Part shown: in pieces, positions 22,478 through 32,250 of the stretch | Numbering within the stretch: position 1 is the stretch's first letter | How the letters are laid out: every line of letters begins with the position of its first letter | Origin: Kalaharituber pfeilii | Taxonomy: Eukaryota > Ascomycota > Pezizomycetes > Pezizales > Pezizaceae | Assembly (NCBI GenBank): GCA_015179045.1 | Contig: WHUZ01000193.1 | Location: 1 to 37,264 of the forward strand | Direction: 5' to 3' | Length of the DNA: 37,264 bases | Translations under genes and position numbers: made by a program | The notes under the pieces: generated by a model | What the model saw: the letters and a program-made list of their open reading frames with translations, nothing else | Told to the model about the DNA's origin: nothing | The model's database searches: none

Positions 22478-22560
22478 TCAACTCACACGCCGCCTAACTT
22501 ACACGCCGCCAAACTCATACGCCGCAGAAGAACTCATACGCCGCAGAACTCGCGCTGATT
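22478..22560 (+). repeat. Short tandem repeat in the LINE 5' region (actcatacgccgc)
   Basis: Four to five copies of aactcatacgccgc-like units, 17-20 bp apart. They are preserved in the second copy at about 30060-30150, so they belong to the element and are not a local change. Confidence 0.7.
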
Positions 22561-22792
22561 TTACACGTGCTGAATTCCTGAGGTGTATTCACGCCTAACT
22601 CACCTACTGGACTCTCCAGCCGACTTGCCAGCCTAATACCTTTACATTGTCGCTAGCTTGTTGCTTTTTCACTTCTCCTTTCACTTTTGCTAGACTATTC
22701 ACTGTGTAAAACATTCTGTGCGTAGTGCCTGAATGTTTACAAAGTTAGCACCTTAATTATTTGTGCGTAACACGTAATAATTTTGGTGGAAG

Positions 22793-24985
22793 ATGTCGGA
22801 AGCGGAAGGAAAAAGGAGATTTGAGAGAGTTCGAGAGGTGAATGCTGAGGTGGAGGCAACAATGCCCATTAGGAAGCTTGGAGAGTATGCTGAAGTCTTC
22901 CATAAGCATATTCGGAGCTTGGTAAATTCGTTTAATAAGCTTCCGATTACCTCAACTACAGTTTCCTTTCAAGACTTAATAGTTGATTAAGACAAAAAAA
23001 TTTAGTGCTCTGATGTCGAGCATGATCAACTCTTTGAACAGGCTAGATTAAGGGAAGAGAGTGGAAGGTGGATATCTTCAGAAGGTAGTGAATTACTGGT
23101 TAGGAACTAGAGGTTACATGACAACATCACCTTCATTCAGGAAGATCAATAGTGGACGCTCCACAAATTCCAGGAGGCAATCGAATTCATGAAGAAGAGG
23201 GCCGAAAGGGAAGGGGAAAGACTGGTAAAGGCTACCGAGGGACCGAACAGGGTCATCATGATTGAAGAAATTCAGGACGGAACAGTAGCAACACAGGACA
23301 TTATCGACTTTATTGAGAAAAGCAAGGCAATGGACTCTTTTCCCCCGGAAGAGCAGATAGAGGATTCGATCACAGTGGCACAGTACCAGGTAAACAACAT
23401 GCACGATGACGGGGAATATGTCATCTGCACCCCAGGGGAGAACGACATATACAGCGACAGTTCAATCAGGACAGTAACTGCAGCACCCAGAACGGTGAAG
23501 GCTCAAACGAGCACCCCGCCAAACTGGCCAGTCAGGCACACGACACCCAGGATAGCGACGGAACCCACGTTCAGAATAGACCCATACTGGAGGATTTCAC
23601 CAAGGGGAACAAAATGATAAGTGAGACCCCAGAACCGGGATGCCCCTCAACTGGATGAGGTTAGACAACTAGCTAGAGAACCTCACAGACAACAGACCCT
23701 GGACGGATTCAGAGAAGAAAGAGATAGGTTGGAGCAAAGAATAGAAGAGGCTCAAGCAGAGACGGAGACAGCGATACGTGCCAGTCTCTAGATCATGAGA
23801 GAACAACTCATATTGACAATCATTAACGCGGCGGCGAGGGAAAGAGGTATCCTACTACCAGAAATGGAGACAATGATCGAGAAAATAAACTCGAAAAGAT
23901 GATGGCAAGCATGTTTAAAAGGGAGGATCTGGGAGGACAAAGCTGGGTAGATACTATTCTGCAGACCACAAGGAACTATGGATTTGCGCTGGACGAAATT
24001 CATAGAAAAGTAAGGGCCAATACCCCAGGAAGAGAAGAATAGACACCTTCTGAGACAGGAACGGAGTCAGGAGCCACGATAGAGGAACCCCCACAGAGAA
24101 TGGAAGGGACCGAATACTCCCATACATGACTACAGGACAGCAAGCATGCGAATCCGAAGGAAACATACACACAGATAAAAACAGAGAAAGAAGACACTGG
24201 CAGAACGACACAGAAAGCCAGGCGGTGGAACCCCTACAGAGGATAGAAGGGACAGAGTACTCACACACGATCCTAGGTGACAGCATGCATGCATACACAG
24301 CCAAGATGCCACCACCCCCACTAAAGGCTGACAAAATCATAGATTTAGTCACACCAACAGAGGAAGAGAACTCGCAATTTCCCCAAAAGATGGAAGGGAC
24401 TGAATATTCCCACACGAGACTAGAACACAGCCAGCACGCCTATCAGGCAAAGTTGGAAAGGGAGAAGGAGGAAAGGGAGAAGGAGGAAAGGGAGAAGGAG
24501 GAAAGGGAGAAGGAGGAAAGGGAGAAGAAGGAAAGGGAGAAGGAGGAAAGGGAGAAGGAGGAAAGGGAGAAGGAGGGAACGGAGAAGGAGGAGGAGTCGA
24601 CGAGACAAACCCAAACTCCCAAAGGCCCCAGAAAGAAGAAAAGGGGGGGAAAAAGGTCACGAAGGGAACCCAACCAGAAAAGAGGATCAACATTTCACCA
24701 AAGAAAGGAGACGACAAGGGGGCTGAGGCACCAAAGGGAAACAACAATGATGAAGGAAATAAAGAGGAGAAGGGGCCGAAAACGTATGCGGAGTTGGCAG
24801 CTAGTAAGAGAACAGGCAAGACAATTAACGTCGGAATGAAGAAAGTGGAGACTAAGGAAGACTACATAATCCCCAGGGAATAGCTATGGCAAGCTAGAAT
24901 CCACAATGACGACAACTGGAAGGGAAAGTGGGTCCACCCAAAAGGGGGGAATCAAGAGATGGAATAGACCAGGATCAGACTAAAT
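22793..24985 (+). pseudogene. LINE ORF1 relic
   Basis: ATG at 22793 (MSEAEGKRRFERV) opens a charged, probably coiled-coil N-terminus, with stops at about 22988 and after. It resumes at 23189-23617 (FMKKRAEREGERLVKATEGP) and continues in pieces through QRIEEAQAETETAIRASL near 23725. A low-complexity EREKE repeat follows at 24453-24590, then a Lys/Arg-rich stretch and KTYAELAASKRTGKTINVGM near 24780-24838, a block of the kind seen in Tad-type ORF1. These proteins bind the element RNA. CCHC knuckles were not found in ORF1. At least four frame changes are needed to read it through. Confidence 0.6.
24453..24590 (+). repeat. 15-bp tandem repeat encoding EREKE
   Basis: About nine near-identical copies of gagaaggaggaaagg. 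All three plus frames stay open, and the minus strand gives long false frames of Pro/Ser/Phe or Leu/Pro. It lies inside LINE ORF1. Confidence 0.92.
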
Positions 24986-24991
24986 CAGGCA

Positions 24992-25630
24992 ATGGGCAAG
25001 TTGGCTCCATACCAGATTCGCAGGGTCATACTAGACATGGAATTCCCGAAGGAACGCATACTTCTGATGGCAGACACCATACACCAGCAAGGGCTGAGGG
25101 ACTTGGAACATCTAACCAAAGCCATCAAGAGGTTCAAGCCTGGAGCGAGAGTAGACTGGGACAGCAGGCTGGTGGAGTTGGTGACGTTTGACATAGGACC
25201 AAACGAAGGAACCGGAAGAATAGACAGGGACTTGAGAATAGAGAACGCTGGCGAGATCTCATACTGGAACATGCGAAGGATCAGCACATACATGATTTCG
25301 GCAAGGAATGGGAACTCGGCGATATCCATACCTGTATCTGACAATGTCGTCCAAATTTTAAAAAAGGGGCTAGGATGCTGCGGGGAGAGAATCAAGTGCT
25401 TCCTGCGAGCGGACTTAGGGAAGGAGAAATCTGACAAAGCCAGAAGATACAGATACACGGACTCAGAGGGATACGCTGCCACTTCCAGGTCAGACAGGTC
25501 ATCGAATGGGTACCAAAGCAAGGAGATAGGCATAGTGGACATGTTAGTAGGGGACCTCAACAGCCACCACCAGGAGTTGTCAGATAGACAAGACAGCAGA
25601 GGAATAGCACCATGCAAGCACAAGGTCTGA
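24992..25630 (+). pseudogene. LINE ORF1/ORF2 junction with endonuclease C-terminal half
   Basis: This is the longest open piece in this part (212 codons). Its first half (MGKLAPYQIRRVILDMEFP) may be the end of ORF1 or the start of ORF2. Near its end, VDMLVGDLNSHH corresponds to the APE-type endonuclease block GDFN-HH. After a frame change near 25610, LLDLVFARNGEW and WIVGSDHTMIMGQI (about 25705-25800) match the final SxIDLVFA and GSDH motifs, keeping the catalytic DH pair. The N-terminal half with the QEP block cannot be read, so the domain seems shortened. Confidence 0.6.
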
Positions 25631-25874
25631 GACAACAGATAGATAAGGGGATAGCAACGTGGAGAACGTGGACCAGGAAGATAGACGGGATGACAAGGAC
25701 AGCATTGCTCGACCTAGTGTTCGCCAGAAACGGGGAATGGAGAACGATGGGTGTATCATGGATAGTAGGGTCAGACCATACTATGATAATGGGACAGATC
25801 AAAGGGGAGAAAGCTGCCACCATGAAGACAATAAGGGTAACGGATTGGGAGAGATGGGAGAGGTTTGAAGAGGA

Positions 25875-27480
25875 GTGGGGGACCGGACAGTTGGAGAAGA
25901 GGAAAGTGCTTATGAGATACTAAGCCGACTGGCACAGGAACACACTAAGGAAGCGAGGATAACAGACAGGTCCAAAAGGTGGTTCGATAAGGGGCTAAAG
26001 GAGGCCAGAAAGATGACGAAATACATTCTCCGCGGCCCAACAGAGAGAGTGTGTGGTAAGGGGAGTTTGGAAGAGGATAAAGGACGAGGAGAAGGGCAGA
26101 GAGGGTTGTACAGGAGGAGATGGCCATGTTATTTTGTTAGATGTAGTTTTCTTGGAAGCGGTTGTGTTCTCTCAGCTTTCTTCTTTTTTTTTCTGACTTT
26201 ATGAATGATAACCTATGCTCGTGTATACAGCTCCAACAGAGAAAGGACTAGGGCATGCCAACTACTCAGAGACTTGATTAGAGAAAAGAAAAAGGCCTTC
26301 TGGGAACAATACCTGGAGGAAGACCGGATCACGTTACCATGGGACTTTTTCAGACTGGCACGGGACCCGTTCAGGATGAGGACCCTCATGGGAATACCAG
26401 GCGAGATGAACTGATAGCTCGGGAGCCTAATAAGTCACAACTTCATAATGGAAGAAACCCCCCGAGAGAGTCCAGGAAACCCGAAGGCGTAACCATGGAT
26501 AGAGAAGAAGCCAGAAGGGAAATGGATAAGGCATTAGCAAAAACGAAATCCCGATCGGCGCCGGGACCGGACGGCATCCAGTATAGCATCCTGAAACTGA
26601 TTAGGAGGACGAGACTATGGGAGGCGGTGAGAGAAGAAATAGTGGACTATATAAATGGAAAATACCGGTTCACCAGGGGATTCGACATGGTCATGATACT
26701 GAAGAGAGGAAGCCCCAGTGACCAACCCAGAAGCTGGCGCCCCATCACCCTGCTGAACACAGTGGCTAAACTAGGTCAGAAGGTAGTAGTAATCATGATA
26801 CAGAGGATGGACCCCCTATTCCAAGACTCACAGCTGGGGAGCCGACCACATCAAGTAGCAGAGGACCTACAGAGACAGATCCTGAAGGAGATAGACAGGC
26901 ATCTGGACCGAGGAGAATGGACGGCGATAGTGAGGGATGACATCAAGGCTGTATTCAACCATGTGAGGAGAGAAAGAGTAGTGCGACGACTAGAGGAGAG
27001 AAATCCAAATGTTGCAGCATTCGTCGACGGGTTCCTACAACCGAACGACTTCAGGATATCAGGGGACGAGAAAGTTCGGGAAACCGGGATAAAATGACGG
27101 ACGGAGCACCCCAGGGCTCACCAATGTCACCAGTGCTTTTCTTAGTAGGAGTAGCCCCCGAATGAAAGACAATTCACAAGATCATATGTAGACAATTGTC
27201 ATAGCATGATTTCCAAAGCCACTCTATGATGCGACTGAGGAAAGATATAGACAGCCTCCGATGACAGCTAGTCTAAGAGGCGAGAGAGGAAGGGTTAGAA
27301 CTGGACCCACGGAAATCGGAGACATTGATAATAGGAGTCAAAGGGAGAAGCTACAGGTTGGTAGGACTGACAATCCACTGGGAGCTCAAGTACAATGACC
27401 ACTTTGCGAGAGAAGACTACAACTGAGAAAGGCAGCATGGACGGTAGCGTCAAAGCTTACGAGGATGCCCCCAAGTAAGA
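25875..27480 (+). pseudogene. LINE ORF2 reverse transcriptase
   Basis: After a linker ending in ...RERTRACQLLRDLIREKKKAFW (about 26232-26305), the RT begins with SRSAPGPDGIQY at about 26552. It continues with RSWRPITLLNTVAKLGQK about 26730-26782, QLGSRPHQVAEDLQRQIL, and motif A VRDDIKAVFNHVRRERVVRR about 26930-26985 (Asp kept, FD changed to FN). A TGA at 27095 is followed by DGAPQGSPMSPVLFLVGV (motif B). Motif C reads SYVDN at 27182-27196 where active enzymes have YxDD, so GAT to AAT removed a catalytic Asp. Thumb-like blocks (PPSKRRQLYTSIARSIATYG) follow near 27470. Stops and frame changes are present throughout. Confidence 0.88.
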
Positions 27481-27899
27481 GGAGGCAGCTATACACTAGC
27501 ATAGCTAGGAGCATCGCCACCTACGGTAGTTGGGCTTGTACTAGATACGCCAAGGGAGCGCTGGTGGAGAGGAAGATGAGACAACTGGAAAGGTGGTAAT
27601 ACACAGTCACCAGAAACATCATTGGGGCCCTATAGGGAACTCGGAGGGACGTGGTGGAAGGACTAACAAACCTCGAATCAGTGGAAGCCTTTGTGTATGG
27701 GGAGAGAGACCGAGTCGAAGCTCGGATGCTGAGATTCTCACAGGAACAGATCCAGGACCCACAACCCGACACAAGATATCTGAGAGGCACTTTGACATAC
27801 CGGGACCCCTTACCCCTGCACATGTTTCCCTTCCAACTGAGCGACCTAAGCAAAGAGGAATTGGAAGCGTCCATCCGAAAAGAGGAAGAGGAGGGATAG

Positions 27900-28283
27900 G
27901 AGAGCGTGTACACAGACGGGAGCAAGATCGATGACTCCACGGGGGCAGGCATGTACAAACGAGACTTGGACCAATCCTACTATTTAGGAATACGAAGTAC
28001 CATGAACGACGGGGAAATGCTCGCCATCAGCCGGGGATTACAGCACGAAGGGGAGATCATGGTCGTCACAGACTCCCACACAGCCATAACCAGACTACAG
28101 AGGATAGCTAAGGGAGATCCGACCGTAGATGGGGCATCACAGGAGGTCTGGGAACAGTGGGAAAGGAGAGTAGCAAAGGAGAACCTGGACCTGGCAATAA
28201 CCTGGGTCAAAGGACACAAAGGCGTGAGAGGCAACGATGAGGCAGACAGAGCAGCGAAAGTCGGCACAGCCCTACGTGTGTGA
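27900..28283 (+). pseudogene. LINE ORF2 RNase H domain, catalytic residues intact
   Basis: VYTDGSKIDDSTGAGMY (first Asp) begins at 27906, NDGEMLAISRGL holds the Glu, MVVTDSHTAITRLQ the second Asp, and WVKGHKGVRGNDEADRAAK the His and final Asp. All four DEDD residues and the His are present over an open frame of 125 codons ending in TGA at 28283. This domain degrades the RNA strand of the RNA-DNA hybrid during reverse transcription. It is part of the broken ORF2, not a separate gene, with a TAG just upstream of it. Confidence 0.85.
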
Positions 28284-28329
28284 GGACGAAGTAGTAACGG
28301 AAGCAGGGATACGACAGGAAGGGAAAGCG

Positions 28330-28620
28330 TTCAGGGCCGAAGAAAGAAATCGACTAAAACTCACATGCTGACCTCTACAGGAGTTCGAGGACCGCCGGCT
28401 GTTATCAACGCTGGCGGGCATTCTGGGAAACAAAGGGCTGAAAGAATGGAGATACGGAATGGGAAAGGTAGACTCTCCAGAATGCCGGTGGTGTGGGAAA
28501 GCGCCAGAGAACCTCACGCACATAACGACAAACGCCAGCCATAGAGGAACAGATTCCCGAAAGGGGCGGAAGGCTTAAGACAACCAAAGAAGGGGGGCGT
28601 GGTGGAGGTAGCCAAGGTAT
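28330..28620 (+). pseudogene. LINE ORF2 C-terminal Cys/His region
   Basis: RNRLKLTC, LLSTLAGILGNKGLKEWRYG and SPECRWCGKAPENLTHITTNA (about 28340-28540) parallel the copy at 15.9-16.1 kb. Two Cys and the His of the C-x2-C...H-x4-C motif remain; the last Cys is not seen. The frame breaks soon after. Confidence 0.75.
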
Positions 28621-28785
28621 TAGTATGGGCAGGCGAAGAGTGATGGAGAAAGCAACCAAATTTACTTTCTTTTCTTTCATACATATATATATATAGCTAC
28701 TAGCATGTATCCAAACATCACCATGGCCCTCAGGGCGGCATGCAATAAATGAAAAAAAAACAAAACAAAAAACAAAAACATGTAT

Positions 28786-29118
28786 CTTAACTCCCTATCT
28801 GGTTATCTTAAAGATAGTTCTTTCTCTCCTCGGCTGTTGCTCTGTTAATCCTAACTTATCTAGGCCAAATTCTTGAAACCTCTGATGGTGTCAAACTCTT
28901 GAACCCTTGAGCCCTCGAACCCCTGTTACCCTGAATGAATATAATCTCTGCGACCGCCGGAAACGTATCTCTAGGTAGAGCAGCCAGTCTGCCTCGAGAC
29001 ATCTATGACAGCCAATCAGAGCATCTGCTCATGTTATGAAACCTCACATAACGGCTATGCGACTTGGACTTTCCACCATTGTGACCAGACTAACTTTCCG
29101 CGTTGACACGGTCTTTCA
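28786..29118. other. Spacer between LINE tail and MITE
   Basis: No gene. A short tandem stretch around 28880-28925 (cttgaacccttgagccctcgaa-type words) is the only structure. Confidence 0.4.
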
Positions 29119-29120
29119 TA

Positions 29121-29605
29121 CAGTTTTCTCTTGCTATACTGGACCTCGTTGTACCAGAAACCTTGTTATATTGGATGCTCTCAGGTTGCTACATCCCGCT
29201 CCCATACAAAACTCTCTTGCTATACCAGACGCATTAAGAATACCGGACTGGATAGGAATTGCCAGGCACCGACCCCCTGTCTCCATACAACTAATATTTG
29301 CTATATTGGATATACTAACATGATACGTCCAATCTTGGCTATCCCACATTGCCCTGCCATAGCGAACAGCTACAAGCGGGGTCACGTGAAAAAAAAAAAA
29401 AAAAAAAAAAAAGCTATCCCACATTGCATTCATCTTCAGATGCTTACTAAACTTAACATTATATAATAAAATTAGGCTATCGTTATTCCCAATTGCTGCC
29501 CATCCCTAATTCTGTTTTGCCAAGCATTTCATTCTATAATGGAACCTTGCTCTACCGGACAAAAAAGGCCAGATTTTACAGATCCGGTATAGCAAGGAAA
29601 AACTG
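29121..29605. mobile_element. TA-flanked MITE, 485 bp (Tc1/mariner-pogo-like ends)
   Basis: The left end starts CAGTTTTCTCTTGCTATAC at 29121. The right end, read inverted from 29605, starts CAGTTTTTCCTTGCTATAC. The 23-bp terminal inverted repeats match at 20 positions, the mismatches being transitions. Both ends are flanked by TA (29119-29120 and 29606-29607), the target duplication of Tc1/mariner and pogo/Fot elements. No transposase frame fits inside, so it is non-autonomous. Internal sub-repeats of the terminal word (ttgctatac-gga) recur near 29150, 29215 and 29295. Confidence 0.85.
29338..29427 (+). mobile_element. Mini retroposon with poly(A) and perfect 15-bp target duplication
   Basis: The 15-bp word gctatcccacattgc occurs at 29338-29352 and again at 29413-29427. 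Between them are 36 bp of unique sequence (29353-29388) and a pure run of 24 A (29389-29412). Poly(A) plus a long direct target duplication is the hallmark of LINE-type target-primed reverse transcription. The body is a severely 5'-truncated copy of some RNA or SINE. Identical duplications and an uninterrupted A-run suggest a recent event, inside the older MITE. Confidence 0.85.
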
Positions 29606-29761
29606 TAATAGTCGGCTTTCGCGGCCCAGAGGGTCTTGGCATGAGACTATCACTCTTCTGCTAGACATACGCCAGTCTTATGCCAAGACCGTAGCACAGG
29701 CTTCTCCTTTCTCAACCAGGGTTCGCCCTCTCACTGTACTGAACTCGAGCACCGAACTCTC

Positions 29762-30704
29762 CGACTTCGCTTTCTCCTCTCTCATCTCCTTACTACTTAG
29801 AAAATAATGCTGCAGCCCCATCGCGATAGCAGCCTCGTCCACTTTCTATTCCGGTGAAAAAGACCTTGCAAACCCGCAAACACACAGCATCTCGCCTTTA
29901 CAGCATCCCCCCTTCACAGCAACTGCCTTCCCTTCCCAGCTCTCAGCAGCTCCTTAGATACGCCATGCAATACCCCCTCCCGCAGCAAGAGCATCTCACT
30001 CAAACTTTTTTACAGAACTCCTCGTCGCGCACTGAATTTACGTGTGGTGAGTTTACGTGCTGACCTCACACGCCGCCTAACTCACATACCGTCGAACTTA
30101 TATGCTGCCGAACTCATACACCGCAGAAGAACTCATACGCCGTGGAACTCGCACTAATTTTATGCGTATTGAATTCCTGAGGTGTACTCATGCCTAACTC
30201 ACCTACTGGACTCTCCAAGCCGACTTGCCAGCCTAATACCTTCACATTGTCGTTGGCTTGTTGCTTTTTCACTTCTCCTTTCACTTTTTGCTAGACTATT
30301 CACTGTGTAAAACATTCTATGCATAGTGCCTGAATTTTTTACAAAGTTAGCACCTTAATTATTGGTGTGTAACGCCTAATAATTTTGGTGGAAGATGTCG
30401 GAAGCGGAAGGAAAAAGGAGATTTGAGAGAGTTCGAGAGGTGAATGCTAAGGTGGAGGCAACAATACCCATTAGGAAGCCCAGGGAGTATGCTGAAGTCT
30501 TCTATAGGCATATCCAGAGCTTGGTGAATTCGTTAAATAAGCTTCCAATTATTTTAACCACCGTTTCCTTTCAAGCCTTAATGGCTGATCAAAACAAAAA
30601 AAATTAACCGCTCTGATGTCGAGCATGATCAACTTTTTAAATAGACTACGTTAACTGAAGTGAGTGGAAGGTGGATCTCTTCGGAAGGTAGTGAATTATT
30701 GGTT
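29762..30704 (+). mobile_element. Second copy of the LINE 5' region, lacking the rest
   Basis: Collinear with 22198-23103: cttcgctttctcctctctca, the gcaaacac stretch, actcatacgccg repeats, aattttggtggaagATG at about 30380-30397 and the same ORF1 start (MSEAEGKRRFERVREVN, about 65 codons plus more after a stop). Similarity stops abruptly at gtgaatta-tggtt (about 30703), followed by unrelated sequence. It contains about 60 bp (29797-29858) absent from the first copy. ORF1 is broken by TAA at 30605. Confidence 0.85.
30395..30607 (+). pseudogene. LINE ORF1 N-terminus, second copy
   Basis: Starts MSEAEGKRRFERVREVNA, closely similar to the copy at 22793. It extends a few codons further, to TAA at 30605, where the first copy stops at about 22988. 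Further ORF1-like text (SMINF...) continues to about 30700 in other frames. Only the N-terminal part of ORF1 is present. Confidence 0.7.
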
Positions 30705-30799
30705 TTTTGGAAGGGGGTATTAAATGTAAGTATGCGTTTTTTGGGGGGGAGAGAGGTTATATAACAGGCTATGACCCTGTGGCAAAAATCTACATACCT

Positions 30800-31390
30800 A
30801 ATCCGGCTACCCTCCATGTCCTCCTGCTTTCACCCTGGTTACTCTCCGGCTACCCTCTACGTCCTCCTGCTTTCACTCCAGTTGCTCTCCGGCTGCTCTC
30901 CACGTCCTGCTACTTTCACTCCGGTTACCCTCCGGCTACCCTCCACGTCCTCCTGCTTTCACCCCGGTTACCCTCCGGCTACCCTCCACGTCCTCCTGCT
31001 TTCACCCCGGTTACCTTCCATGTCCTCCTACTTTCACCCCAGTTACCCGCCGGCTACCCTCCACATCCTCCTGCTTTCACCCCGGTTACCCTCCGGCTAC
31101 CCTCCACGTCCTCCTGCTTTCACCCCGGTTACTCTCCGGCTACCCTCCACATCCTCCTGCTTTCACTCCGGTTGCCCTCCGGCTACCCTCCACGTCCTCC
31201 TATCTTCACTCCGGTTACCCTCTGGCTGCCCTCCACGTCCTCCTACTTTCACTCCGGTTGCCCTCCGGCTACCCTCACGTCCTCTTACTTTCACTCTGGT
31301 TACCCTCTGGTTACCCTCCACGTCCTCCTACTCCCCCGAAGGGTAACCGGCTACCCTCCGGCCACCCTCTACGTCCTCCTACTCCTACTT
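30800..31390 (+). repeat. 43-bp minisatellite, about 13 copies, open in all three plus frames
   Basis: The unit is ccggctaccctccacgtcct plus cctgctttcaccccggttaccct. Because 43 is not a multiple of three, each successive copy is read in a new frame, and 43 residues (three copies) make one protein period (SGYPPRPPAFTPVT, LRLPSTSSCFHPG, PPATLHVLLLSPRLP). Two overlapping frames of 244 and 191 codons result. Both are products of the repeat and not evidence of a gene. Confidence 0.93.
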
Positions 31391-31464
31391 CTCATTTTAT
31401 CTTATTTCCTGTTATATATATATACTAACTTAAAAATATAGTATCCCATTGGAAAATCGGTAGG

Positions 31465-32134
31465 TATTCAAATACAAAAAAGATACTCTTACAGCCATTG
31501 ATTCCTTAGAAGAGGAATATTTACTACCTCCTCCAGAGAAAGAGGATTGCCGTTACTCTAAAGTGGCTTTACTTTGTCAAAGACAATCTACTTTTGGAGT
31601 ATATCACTTAGCATATTAGATGCAGAAAGGATATACTTTTACCCCACCTACTTTGTCCAGGGATATTAGATCTGCCGGCTACAAGCAGCGGGCTGTAGGT
31701 GCTTTCTTTAATAATATTTCTCAATTAATTCAAGTTATTGGAATGCTTTTTTTTAGTTATTGATTCTAATTGTTATTTACATTATTGGAGGCTTTTTCAG
31801 GAAGATTGTTCTAATAATGTACCATGTTCTTTGCTGAACACTTCTCGTCGTGCCTATTTTTTATGGACTTGCTTTATTGCGGAATACTCAAGTTGAAGCT
31901 CATAAAGACTATAATGATACTCCTGATGGTTGGGTGGCTATGTGTTGTTGGGGAAACTTTACTGGAGGAGAGTTAGTTTTGCCTGATTTAGGAATAAAGT
32001 TAAAGTTTCAGCAAGGGGATGTTATTTTTTTTCGTTCTCGTTTACTGGAGCATTTTGTTGCAGACTTTGATGGTGCTCATTCCAGTATTGCTTTTTTTTC
32101 ACATGAGAAGATTTTGAATAAAACTTGGCTTTAA
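31465..32134 (+). pseudogene. 2-oxoglutarate/Fe(II) dioxygenase-like protein relic
   Basis: A frame from about 31465 (VFKYKKDTLTAIDSLEEEY) has a TAG at 31617 within LAY-stop-MQKGYTFTPPTL (TGG to TAG likely), shifts by one in a T-run near 31755 and again near 31850, then is intact to TAA at 32134. The last part holds VEAHKDYNDTPDGW (H-x-D iron ligands), GNFTGGELVLPDLG, a GDVIFFRSR turn and LLEHFV (distal His). About ten residues later GAHSS stands where the family usually has an Arg that binds 2-oxoglutarate; CGT to CAT would explain the His. This pattern is that of the fungal double-stranded beta-helix oxygenases, possibly TET/JBP-like ones. The exact subfamily is uncertain. Confidence 0.6.
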
Positions 32135-32189
32135 ACTCGATTAATCTTCCAGTTGATACTTTCCATTTTTGCACATATTAAATACGGCT

Positions 32190-32250
32190 CACCGCACGTG
32201 TGTAGCTTGGCCCCCAGTTTGCCAAGGCCACGCAAAGCTGCACACGCACC
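32190..32250. other. GC-rich imperfect hairpin
   Basis: Outer arms gtgtgtagctt (32198-32208) and aagctgcacac (32235-32245) pair at 10 of 11 positions. Inside, CTTGGC (32206-32211) pairs with GCCAAG (32221-32226). It lies in a short island much richer in G+C than its surroundings (about 32185-32310). Confidence 0.5.

Larger units (their letters stand above)
22198..28785 (+). mobile_element. Tad-like LINE (non-LTR retrotransposon), nearly full length, degenerate
   Basis: About 6.6 kb: a 5' untranslated region with CT-rich and short tandem stretches, ORF1 from 22793, ORF2 with endonuclease remnant, reverse transcriptase, RNase H and a C-terminal Cys/His motif, then an A-rich 3' end (aaatgaaaaaaaaacaaaac-type, about 28748-28785). 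Order and the RNase H are those of the Tad clade found in filamentous fungi. Stops, frameshifts, an insertion and a mutated RT active site make it immobile. The 5' boundary is set by the second copy at 29762 and could be further left. No target duplication was identified. Confidence 0.85.

Noticed and set aside
24349..24819. Long minus-strand frame rich in Pro, Ser and Phe
   Set aside because: It is the antisense of the 15-bp EREKE repeat in LINE ORF1 and stays open only because of the repeat.
24985..25635. 216-codon minus-strand frame opposite the LINE
   Set aside because: It is the mirror of the plus-strand frame with endonuclease motifs; no motif was recognised on the minus strand.
22198..30704. 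The 900-bp repeats at 22.2 and 29.8 kb as LTRs of one 8.5-kb element
   Set aside because: Both copies include the ORF1 start, lack TG...CA ends, and the LINE's own A-rich 3' end lies well before the second copy.
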